Source of the DNA: a virus
Strand: one strand, 5' to 3'
Virus record (IMG/VR): IMGVR_UViG_3300050166_000165
Location: 1 to 24,009 of that record
Length of the DNA: 24,009 bases
In this document: piece by piece, positions 15,179-21,440 of the stretch
Layout of the letters: the number at the start of each line of letters is the position of its first letter
Numbering within the stretch: the stretch's first letter is position 1
Program-made: the position numbers and the translations under genes
The notes under the pieces: generated by a model
What the model was told of the DNA's origin: nothing
Seen by the model: only the letters and a program-made list of their open reading frames with translations
Database searches by the model: none

Positions 15179-16164
15179 CCCTGGCTGAAAATGTCCGTGC
15201 GCGCTTCCTGCAGCGGGTCGATGAGTTCACACAGCCGCTGGCCGTAGAGGTTCTGGCCGAAGCTGATCATCTGTCTTGGCGACTATGGGAGCCATTGGAG
15301 ATGTTGCGGCCAGATAGTCCGGTCGGCAAGGTCACCCAGATGCAATATCGGGTCCATCCTTCAGGCGCTTCAATGTCAGACGCGTATTCATTGCCCAGGC
15401 GGGGCCAGTCCAGTCCCTATATCTTGCCGGTCAGGTCGGACATGCCATCTGGGCACACTGAGATCATCGATGGCGTTCGGTGGGGCCTCGTCGATGAAAT
15501 CGCCCTGGATCCACAGGCCATGCGCGCCAAACCACGCATGTACGGGCAGCACCTCAGCGACTGGGCCGCGTGGATGTTTGTCCTGTGCACGGACACCTGG
15601 CGCTTCATGGCACCCTTTAACCGTCATGTTCTGACCCGCACCAGCCAGGTAGACAGCGAAGGCTTTACCGGCTTGTCCTTGCCGCTGACCAAGGCACGCC
15701 AGAAGCACTTGGTCGCCGGGTCTTGCCTGGTGCCTTGGCATGAACTTCCGCTCAGTGCTCAGATGGTGCTTCGCATCAACGCCTACCCCGGGGGCGCGCT
15801 GTGGACCAATCTACCTGTGGATGAACATGTGCGCTATGCCAAGGCAAGCGATGCACTGCTTGGGCACGCGCACACCATTACCAGTCTGCACACGCATTTG
15901 CCCACATTCAGTGTTCATGTTCCGCCAGTGGTTGCACCTGATCAGTGGGTCGAGATTGAAATCCGGGCTTCCGAGCCTGTCGATGTCTGGCTGCATGTGC
16001 ACGCCGTATCGGGTTATGTCCCGCAACACCGCGTGCGCATGCAAGTAGGTCGCGCCCAAGTGCGAGCACTGGCCTTGGGCCTGCGTGCTGGAGAAAACCT
16101 GCACCTTCAAATTGGATTAGGGGCCGTCACCGCACTGGCCCAAGGAGTGATTCATGTCATTTGA
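15175..16164 (+). CDS. Unknown phage protein, His-rich C-terminal beta region
   Basis: 329 aa from GTG 15175, which overlaps the previous stop and has GGGAGG (15162-15167) 7 nt upstream. Earlier in-frame ATG 15139 lies inside the previous gene and gives an unlikely leader. N-terminal residues 1-25 are helical (LAENVRARFLQRVDEFTQPLAVEVLAEADHL). The middle is Trp/Met-rich (WAAWMFVLCTDTWRFMAPFN). A late segment is rich in histidine (LLGHAHTITSLHTHLPTFSVHVPPVV) and is followed by Ig-like strands (WVEIEIRASEPVDVWLHVHAVSGYV). I recognise no family. It could bind metal, or be a structural protein. It overlaps the oxygenase-like gene by 11 nt, so it belongs to the same chained unit. Confidence 0.7.
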   Translation: MTLAENVRARFLQRVDEFTQPLAVEVLAEADHLSWRLWEPLEMLRPDSPVGKVTQMQYRVHPSGASMSDAYSLPRRGQSSPYILPVRSDMPSGHTEIIDGVRWGLVDEIALDPQAMRAKPRMYGQHLSDWAAWMFVLCTDTWRFMAPFNRHVLTRTSQVDSEGFTGLSLPLTKARQKHLVAGSCLVPWHELPLSAQMVLRINAYPGGALWTNLPVDEHVRYAKASDALLGHAHTITSLHTHLPTFSVHVPPVVAPDQWVEIEIRASEPVDVWLHVHAVSGYVPQHRVRMQVGRAQVRALALGLRAGENLHLQIGLGAVTALAQGVIHVI

Positions 16165-16873
16165 CACATCAGCGCACGCTTCACCACCCATCATGGCGGT
16201 GGCCACACCAGGCAGCCCGCACCCGGTCTCATCGACCGTCGCCTCAGAAAACCACCCAACGTCACCCCAACGTTGGGTTTTTTCTTTGTGGCCCAGCACC
16301 GTTTATGTCCAGCCGTCGGGCTTGTCACCCCTGCTGCTTGAGCGGCTGGCGCAAGCCGTCATGCGGGAGGACGCCCACCACCGCTGGGGTCCCGAGGCCT
16401 GGCAGTGCCGTAGCCACGACTTGCTGCAGGCAGGCATATCTCCAGCCGATGGTCTTGGCGACATGCTGGCGGAGGTCCGCGCGCACCTGCAATCCATCTG
16501 GGGCACATACCGCTATCGGCTGAGCGCCCACATCATGCGCTGCCAGCCGGGCTTTCATGTGGCTGAGCACATTGCCAGCTCGCGTCCTGGGCTCAATACG
16601 GTGCTGTTTTTGCAAGCGGACTACCCGGCAACCGATAGCCCCAATGTACGAACGCCCGGCTGCATGGTCATAGGCAATCCCGCCAAGTGTGTTAATGAAA
16701 GTCTGCTGCCTTGGGAGACCCCAGTGCATTTTCCGATCACCCCGCAGCCTGGCCTGCTGGTGACCATGCCGCTGTGCACGCCGCATGGGTATTTTCCGCT
16801 GCGCACCCAGTCGCACGACACCCTGGCCATCGAGTTTCACTCGGTGGCCGAACCGGAGGACGATCATGCTTAA
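16154..16873 (+). CDS. 2OG-Fe(II) oxygenase-like protein with incomplete metal site
   Basis: 239 aa from ATG 16154, which has AAGGAG about 7 nt upstream. Residues 1-47 are Ser/Pro/His-rich with no fold and contain a terminator hairpin at the DNA level. TTG 16286 is a weaker alternative start that would skip them. From about residue 115 the pattern resembles the putative 2OG-Fe(II) oxygenase (PF13759/TIGR02466-like) double-stranded helix. CQPGFHVAEHIASSRPGLNTVLFLQADYP and later ITPQPGLLVTMPLCTPHGYFPLRTQSHDTLAIEF correspond to the first and last metal strands. His139 aligns with the first ligand and His211 with the distal one. The middle ligand position holds Ala141, and the usual Arg appears as His221. 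It may be a non-catalytic partner, a recognition subunit or an unusual enzyme. The call is tentative. Confidence 0.55.
   Translation: MSFDTSAHASPPIMAVATPGSPHPVSSTVASENHPTSPQRWVFSLWPSTVYVQPSGLSPLLLERLAQAVMREDAHHRWGPEAWQCRSHDLLQAGISPADGLGDMLAEVRAHLQSIWGTYRYRLSAHIMRCQPGFHVAEHIASSRPGLNTVLFLQADYPATDSPNVRTPGCMVIGNPAKCVNESLLPWETPVHFPITPQPGLLVTMPLCTPHGYFPLRTQSHDTLAIEFHSVAEPEDDHA
16254..16283 (+). terminator. Intrinsic terminator inside the 5' part of the oxygenase-like gene
   Basis: ACCCAACGT (16254-16262) and ACGTTGGGT (16270-16278) form a perfect 9-bp stem with loop CACCCCA. The T run begins at 16278 and spans six T residues to 16283. It lies at codons 34-44 of a gene with a good ribosome binding site at its start, so translating ribosomes would disrupt it. 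It may act as an attenuator or mark an older gene boundary. Confidence 0.8.
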
Positions 16874-17474
16874 TCTGCGCAGCCCGGTCTCGTTTGCCGA
16901 TGGTGTTTTGGATCAGTCGACCTCTCAGGCGCTCATCGATTGGCTGCAGCACCTGCAGTACCGCTACTACCGCATCACCAACAAAAACGAGCCAGAGCCT
17001 TTCCCGATCTGGCACCGTGAGCTGATGGGGCGGGATTGGCCCATCAACCAGACCTCTGACTACAGCTGCACGCAGCAATTCCTCCAAGACGAATCCAGCG
17101 TGCTACCCCAAGTCTGGATGTCTTGCATGCGCGCACTGAAGTTACCCGTCATGACCCAGTGCCATGGCGTGTACGCCAATGCCAACACCCATGGCAACGA
17201 GGGCAATGTCCACATCGACAGCCAGCATCCTTTGGACAGAACCCTGTTGATTTATGGCGTGCGGCACTGGCAAGCGGGGTGGGGCGGGGAGACAGTGTTC
17301 TACGACCAGGACGACCGCCTGCTCGGCTCCGTCATGCCCGCACCGGCTCGGGCGGTGTTCTTTGCCGGGCATATCCGCCATGGCGTCAACCCCATCTCCC
17401 GCGCCTGCCGCGATCTGCGGCCCGTGCTGGTGTTCAAAACGCGGCTTCAGGAGCCGCAAAAGGCACTCTCATGA
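16866..17474 (+). CDS. 2OG-Fe(II) oxygenase (prolyl 4-hydroxylase-like fold)
   Basis: 202 aa. ATG 16866 overlaps the previous stop by 8 nt and has GGAGG (16855-16859) 6 nt upstream. The metal triad is intact: His116-x-Asp118 in GNVHIDSQHPLDRTLLIYG, and His172 in FFAGHIRHGVNPIS. Arg182, ten residues on, is positioned for 2-oxoglutarate binding. GWGGETVFYDQDD matches the usual 'W.GGE...Y' strand of P4H-type enzymes (PF13640). Such enzymes hydroxylate amino acid side chains (Pro, Asn, Asp) or free substrates. The place between an oxygenase-like protein and a radical SAM maturase, in a unit headed by an Asn-Cys-tailed fibre, suggests a protein substrate. Asn is an attractive target, but that is inference. 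The stop overlaps the radical SAM start in ATGA. Confidence 0.88.
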   Translation: MLNLRSPVSFADGVLDQSTSQALIDWLQHLQYRYYRITNKNEPEPFPIWHRELMGRDWPINQTSDYSCTQQFLQDESSVLPQVWMSCMRALKLPVMTQCHGVYANANTHGNEGNVHIDSQHPLDRTLLIYGVRHWQAGWGGETVFYDQDDRLLGSVMPAPARAVFFAGHIRHGVNPISRACRDLRPVLVFKTRLQEPQKALS

Positions 17475-18829
17475 AATTTGAAATTCACGCCTTGAGCCCG
17501 GACGGCCAATCAGTCTTGCTCCACTACGACAACCAGCTTTCTGAGCTGACTTGGCAGGACGGCACGCCCGTGCTGCCGGTTCAACCGGGAACGTTTCGCG
17601 ATGCCTCTGTGGTCTCGGTCAACCAGCCTGGTTGCAAGGGGAACATCCGCGTTCTCAAAATCAGCTTGGGTCTGTCCTGCAACTACGAATGCAGCTACTG
17701 CAACCAGCGCTTTGTGCCGCATGCGGATGCCAGCCATCCGGATGACATTGAGCCTTTTATCAGTCAACTGACGGACGCGCTGATTGAACCCCCAGAGCGC
17801 ATCGAGTTCTGGGGCGGTGAGCCGTTGGTCTATTGGAAGACGCTCAAACCGCTGGCTGAGCGCCTACGTGGCCTGTATCCACATGCCCAGTTCAGCTTGA
17901 TCACCAATGGCAGCTTGCTCGATGCGCAAAAGATCGAGTGGCTCGACCAGATGGGGTTTTCTGTAGGCTTGTCACATGACGGTCCGGGCCAGTCCAGCAG
18001 AGGCCCAGATCCGCTCAGTGACCCTGAGGGACACGCTGCCATCATGGCGCTCTATGCTCGGCTTCATCCACAAGGCCGCATCAGCATCAATGCCATGGTG
18101 CATGCTGGCAATCAGAGCCGCGCACAGATTCAGGCCTGGCTGCAGCAACGGTTTGGCCAGGATGTGCGCATCGGGGAGGGGACTTTCATTGACCCCTATG
18201 ACGAGGGTGGCTTGGCATCAACCCTGGAAACCCCTCAGGACCATTTGCGCTTCAGGGCCCAGGCCTACAAAGAGCTGCGGATGGGCCTGGCTTCTCGCAT
18301 GTCGGTTGCGCAGCAGCGCATCATGGATTTCGTGCAATCCATCCGGACCGCGCGCCCTGCCATTTCCTTGGGGCAAAAGTGCGGCATGGACCAGGCTAGC
18401 CATCTGGCCGTGGACCTGCACGGCAATGTCCTCACCTGCCAAAACGTGAGCGCTGCGGCTATCGCACCCAACGGGCAGTCGCACAAGATCGGCCAACTCT
18501 CAAACCTGGCCAACGTACAGATGCGGACTGCTACCCACTGGAGCCAAAGAGCCGACTGCCCCAGCTGTCCGGTCTTGCAGCTGTGTAAGGGCTCGTGCAT
18601 GTTTTTGGATGGTCCTCTTTGGGATGCTGGTTGTGACGCAGCGTTTTCTGACAATGTGCCCTTTCTGGCCGCCGCCATCGAATACCTGACCGGCTGTATC
18701 CCGTACTACATCGACGGTGACTTCAGACAGGACCGAAAAGACGTTTTCGGGCAAGTCCACGGAGTTTCGCAGCAACCCCGCAAACGCGTGATTCCCATCT
18801 TGGCGCACGACATGTCTGTCGCCGCCTGA
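17471..18829 (+). CDS. Radical SAM/SPASM domain protein maturase
   Basis: 452 aa from ATG 17471 (ATGA overlap). The radical SAM 4Fe-4S motif is Cys70-x3-Cys74-x2-Cys77 (SCNYECSYCNQ), and the SAM-binding Gly-Gly-Glu-Pro lies at 115-118 (FWGGEPL). The C-terminus has a full SPASM signature. Cys304-x13-Gly-x4-Cys323 is followed by Cys363-x2-Cys366-x5-Cys372-x3-Cys376, and then Cys388. SPASM enzymes modify ribosomal peptides or proteins (sactipeptide and ranthipeptide thioethers, other cross-links, anaerobic sulfatase maturation). No sulfatase is encoded here. Residues 1-58 form an extra beta-rich N-terminal region that may bind the substrate; I cannot show an RRE. It is the last gene of the chained unit and is followed by a terminator. 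The best substrate candidate nearby is the Asn-Cys-tailed fibre. Confidence 0.95.
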   Translation: MKFEIHALSPDGQSVLLHYDNQLSELTWQDGTPVLPVQPGTFRDASVVSVNQPGCKGNIRVLKISLGLSCNYECSYCNQRFVPHADASHPDDIEPFISQLTDALIEPPERIEFWGGEPLVYWKTLKPLAERLRGLYPHAQFSLITNGSLLDAQKIEWLDQMGFSVGLSHDGPGQSSRGPDPLSDPEGHAAIMALYARLHPQGRISINAMVHAGNQSRAQIQAWLQQRFGQDVRIGEGTFIDPYDEGGLASTLETPQDHLRFRAQAYKELRMGLASRMSVAQQRIMDFVQSIRTARPAISLGQKCGMDQASHLAVDLHGNVLTCQNVSAAAIAPNGQSHKIGQLSNLANVQMRTATHWSQRADCPSCPVLQLCKGSCMFLDGPLWDAGCDAAFSDNVPFLAAAIEYLTGCIPYYIDGDFRQDRKDVFGQVHGVSQQPRKRVIPILAHDMSVAA

Positions 18830-18856
18830 TTCAACATCCATTCATCCCAACATCCG

Positions 18857-18886
18857 CCCGCCTGACCTGGTCAGTGCGGGCTTTTT
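18857..18886 (+). terminator. Intrinsic terminator after the radical SAM gene
   Basis: CCCGC-CTGAC (18857-18866) pairs with GTCAG and GCGGG (18870-18874 and 18876-18880), with loop CTG and one bulged T. A CTTTTT tract follows. It sits in the 72-nt gap before the holin-like gene and separates the modification cassette from the lysis genes. Confidence 0.85.
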
Positions 18887-18901
18887 ACTTTGGAGACTCG
18901 T

Positions 18902-19285
18902 ATGCCTGAACCGACAAGCTCTGGCGTTGCAGGAGCGGCCGCTGCTTACAAGGCCTTTGGGGGCACTGCGGCGGCGGTGGCCAGTGGTGCCACGCTGGCC
19001 GCCGTGGTGGTCATGCTCATGACGCCACCGCGCGACAAACGTGAATGGGCCGTGGGCCTCATCAGCACTGTGGTTTCCAGCATTGGGGGCGGTGCCATCA
19101 CGGTGGAGCATTTCCAACTGCACCACTGGGCGTTCTCAACCGTGGGTCTGTGCGCTTTGGGCGGCCTCATGTTCGCCTGCGGATTGCCAGGCTGGGCCAT
19201 GGTGCGTTGGGTATTCAACTTCATTGGCCAGCGCCGCGACGCCTCCATTGATCAGGTGGCCAGGGACGTGAAGGAGATGCTGTGA
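18902..19285 (+). CDS. Putative holin (three membrane segments)
   Basis: 127 aa. I start at ATG 18902 because GGAG (18892-18895) lies 6 nt upstream; the TTG at 18890 would overlap that site. Three hydrophobic segments are visible: about 18-40 (KAFGGTAAAVASGATLAAVVV), 49-68 (AVGLISTVVSSIGGGAITV) and 76-94 (AFSTVGLCALGGLMFACGL). An amphipathic, charged C-terminal tail follows (GQRRDASIDQVARDVKEML). Size, topology and position directly before the endolysin fit a class I holin, which would permeabilise the inner membrane and release the endolysin. The name depends mostly on context, because holins are poorly conserved. The GTGA overlap with the endolysin indicates coupling. Confidence 0.78.
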   Translation: MPEPTSSGVAGAAAAYKAFGGTAAAVASGATLAAVVVMLMTPPRDKREWAVGLISTVVSSIGGGAITVEHFQLHHWAFSTVGLCALGGLMFACGLPGWAMVRWVFNFIGQRRDASIDQVARDVKEML

Positions 19286-19752
19286 AACCGCAAGACTTCA
19301 TCGCCCTTATCGGTCCTGCAGCGCAAGCCAGTCGCTTGCAGACGGGCATCCCGGCCAGCTTTGTGGTGGCGCAAGCCGCGCTGGAGTCCGGCTGGGGTGA
19401 GTCGGGCCTGGCCAAGCGGGCCAAGAACCTCTTTGGCATCAAGGCCGACCGCAGCTGGATAGGCCAGCGTGTCACGCTCAAAACCCGCGAGTTTTTGAAC
19501 AATCAGTGGGTAGTCATCCCTGCGGACTGGCGCGCCTACCCAGATTGGCAGGCTTGTTTGGTCGATCATGGCCAGTTTTTGCGCCGCAACAAGCGCTACG
19601 CCGCTTGCTTTGCCTGCACCACGGGCAAGACTTTTGCGCAGGCGGTGGCGAAGGCAGGCTATGCCACCGATCCGCGCTATGCCGACAAGTTGATCAACAT
19701 GATCGACAAATACCAGCTCGCAATGCTGGACACGCCGTCGGGGGCAGCATGA
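19282..19752 (+). CDS. Endolysin, glucosaminidase (GH73-type)
   Basis: 156 aa from GTG 19282, overlapping the holin stop. The sequence follows the bacterial glucosaminidase domain: SFVVAQAALESGWGESGLA with the likely general acid Glu35, then NLFGIKADRSWIG, a WRAYPDWQACLVDHGQFL segment, and the terminal KAGYATDPRYADKLINMI. It would cut the N-acetylglucosamine-beta-1,4 bond of peptidoglycan. It is a single domain without a cell wall-binding module or signal peptide, as usual for holin-dependent endolysins of phages infecting Gram-negative hosts. The Rz-like gene overlaps its stop in ATGA, giving a compact holin-lysin-spanin operon. Confidence 0.92.
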   Translation: MKPQDFIALIGPAAQASRLQTGIPASFVVAQAALESGWGESGLAKRAKNLFGIKADRSWIGQRVTLKTREFLNNQWVVIPADWRAYPDWQACLVDHGQFLRRNKRYAACFACTTGKTFAQAVAKAGYATDPRYADKLINMIDKYQLAMLDTPSGAA

Positions 19753-20330
19753 GTACCTGGCTAATGCCCCGGCTCAGCGCCTTACCCCTGCGATGGATCA
19801 TATCAAGCCTATTGGCTGCGGGCCTGTTTTTGGCCGGCCACCGGCTGGGGCAGCAGGGCGTCCAGCAGGCCTGGGACGCAGAGCGCATGCAGCAGCAAAC
19901 CGCTGCCTTAGCCCAATCCCTGCAGGTGGCCCAGGTTCAAACCCAACAAGAACAGATCAACCAGCGCATCAGCACCGACCATGACACCCGAAAAAACCAA
20001 CTTCAGCACCTCTGGCGGCCCCAAAAACCGCCCACTTCGCCCATCTCATCGGTTTTTGCTTCGTCTGGGACTAATGACCAGCGCTCTGACGCTGAGCGCC
20101 TGCGCAAGCCCGCCTCCAGCCCCGACAGTCCCAGCACCGTGTCCGCCCATGCCGACCCTGCCCGCGGTGTTGATGCAGCCCCCTCCCACGCTGTATCTGA
20201 TCCCGCCAGCGCTCAGATCCCCGTGACTTGTGAGCAATTGGCCAGCGACGCCGCGCAGGCCACGCTCATGGTCTTGTCATTCCAGCGCTGGTATGCGGAA
20301 CAAGCCAGAGACCTGGAGCAGAGCCGGTAG
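19749..20330 (+). CDS. Rz: Rz-like inner membrane spanin
   Basis: 193 aa from ATG 19749 (overlap with the endolysin stop). A single N-terminal membrane anchor at about 14-33 (LRWIISSLLAAGLFLAGHRLG) is followed by a Gln/Ala-rich coiled-coil-like periplasmic helix (AERMQQQTAALAQSLQVAQVQTQQEQINQR). This is the i-spanin architecture. From about residue 78 the sequence turns Ser/Pro-rich, because the same DNA also encodes the Rz1 lipoprotein in another frame. The C-terminus returns to a helical CEQLASDAAQATLMVLSFQRWYAEQARDLEQ. Together with Rz1 it would fuse inner and outer membranes in the last lysis step. It implies a Gram-negative host. Confidence 0.88.
   Translation: MSTWLMPRLSALPLRWIISSLLAAGLFLAGHRLGQQGVQQAWDAERMQQQTAALAQSLQVAQVQTQQEQINQRISTDHDTRKNQLQHLWRPQKPPTSPISSVFASSGTNDQRSDAERLRKPASSPDSPSTVSAHADPARGVDAAPSHAVSDPASAQIPVTCEQLASDAAQATLMVLSFQRWYAEQARDLEQSR
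19981..20226 (+). CDS. Rz1: Rz1-like outer membrane spanin, nested within Rz
   Basis: 81 aa in the +1 frame, wholly inside the Rz gene. It carries a lipoprotein signal (FLLRLGLMTSALTLSAC) with the lipobox Leu-Ser-Ala-Cys, the lipidated residue being Cys41 if the ATG 19981 is used. A short Pro-rich mature part follows (PPPAPTVPAPCPPMPTLPAVLMQPPP), as in o-spanins. ATG 19981 gives a longish, basic n-region. Internal TTG near 20053 could give a more usual signal length. Embedded Rz1 genes are known from lambda and many phages of Gram-negative bacteria. Confidence 0.85.
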   Translation: MTPEKTNFSTSGGPKNRPLRPSHRFLLRLGLMTSALTLSACASPPPAPTVPAPCPPMPTLPAVLMQPPPTLYLIPPALRSP

Positions 20331-20418
20331 CCACAGTCCAAAAAAACGCGGTTCTTTCGCTTGACTTGTGCCCCCGCCAGAGCGTTCATGCGGGTATGAC
20401 ATTTCAAACAAGCCATGT

Positions 20419-21336
20419 ATGACCCCCAGGTTGCTCACCACGCAAGAGGCGGCTGAGCGCCTGGGCCTCACTCCCGGCAGCCTGCAAAAGCTGCGCTGGC
20501 AGGACGATGGCCTGCCCATCTTTCAGCAAGGCCTCGATGTCCATTACCGGTTGGAAGACCTTGAGGCCTTCGAGCAGCGGGAAGTTAGAGCTCTCCTCAA
20601 GCAAGTGCTGCAGCATGAGCGGCCCCTGCCGCTTATCCGATCCATAGCCCGCTCGCTCGATCTGGCGGTAAATACCCAAGGCATTGAATCTGATCCCACG
20701 GTCTTTAAGCCAGCGGTGCGCGAAGACCTCAAGCCAGCGCCCAAGGTCAAGGCACCTGCGCACATGGCCGGATCCAAGCCTGAGTCCCAAGCGCAAACCA
20801 AGTCACCTCAAGACCTGACATTAGCGCCGGGTCACGCCTGGTATCTGGTCCACACCAAGGGACGGCAAGAAGACACGGCCATCACCAACCTTCAGCGGCA
20901 GAACTTCCGCTGCTACATGCCCATGCTCTATGTGGAAAAGGTCCGCAAGGGCAAGCCTGCGGTGGTGGCCGAGCCCATGTTCCCCAGCTACGTGTTCGTC
21001 CAGCTCGACACCAGCGACAACATCAAGGGGCAAAGCTGGTCACCCATTCGCTCCACCCTGGGCGTGCGGGATCTGGTCAAGTTTGGTGGCCATCCCGCCA
21101 AAGTTGATGCCGATCTGATCACGGGCCTTCACGAGCGCGAGCAACTGCAGCAGTCCAACCCTCAGGCTCTCTTTGCCGCAGGCGACAAGGTCGTCATCAC
21201 CGATGGCCCGTTCGCTGGCATTGAGGCGATCTACCAAACGGCGGACGCTGAACGCCGCTCAATGATCCTGCTGTCCATGCTCAACAAGCCCGTGGCCATG
21301 CGCATTGAGCTGGGCAAGTTGCGTAAATGTGGCTGA
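20419..21336 (+). CDS. Helix-turn-helix / NusG-like fusion protein
   Basis: 305 aa from ATG 20419. An upstream GTG (20368) is possible but adds a poor leader, and neither has a strong ribosome site. Residues 4-55 resemble the MerR/excisionase-type HTH_17 domain (LLTTQEAAERLGLTPGSLQKLRWQDDGLPIFQQG...YRLEDLEAFEQ). A Lys/Pro/Ala-rich linker runs to about 138. Residues 140-245 match a NusG N-terminal domain (AWYLVHTKGRQEDTAITNLQRQNFRCYMP, MFPSYVFVQLD, then GVRDLVKFGG.PAKV). Residues 252-305 match a KOW domain (FAAGDKVVITDGPFAGIEAIYQ). NusG/RfaH proteins bind RNA polymerase and control pausing and termination. The added DNA-binding-type domain is unusual and could direct the factor to a promoter-near site. 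It is 88 nt downstream of Rz and before the recombinase. Confidence 0.85.
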   Translation: MTPRLLTTQEAAERLGLTPGSLQKLRWQDDGLPIFQQGLDVHYRLEDLEAFEQREVRALLKQVLQHERPLPLIRSIARSLDLAVNTQGIESDPTVFKPAVREDLKPAPKVKAPAHMAGSKPESQAQTKSPQDLTLAPGHAWYLVHTKGRQEDTAITNLQRQNFRCYMPMLYVEKVRKGKPAVVAEPMFPSYVFVQLDTSDNIKGQSWSPIRSTLGVRDLVKFGGHPAKVDADLITGLHEREQLQQSNPQALFAAGDKVVITDGPFAGIEAIYQTADAERRSMILLSMLNKPVAMRIELGKLRKCG

Positions 21337-21440
21337 TCGCAAAAAAGTTTGCACAGATGGTCAAGAAATGACTTGATAGCTCTGCCGCTTCGAAGCCAAC
21401 ATGGTCCGAACGAACAGAACCCAGCAGTCCACAAGTCCAA

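Noticed and set aside
17471-18829. Radical SAM protein as an anaerobic sulfatase-maturing enzyme
   Set aside because: The SPASM layout is similar, but no sulfatase or CxPxR-type target is encoded in the window.
20356-20400. Promoter from TTGACT upstream of the NusG-like gene
   Set aside because: The nearest -10-like TATGAC is about 28 nt away, too far for a sigma70 promoter.
20664-20674. GGCGGTAAAT as a possible RfaH ops element
   Set aside because: It departs from the ops consensus after GGCGGTA, lies inside the NusG-like gene and has no matching hairpin; most likely chance.
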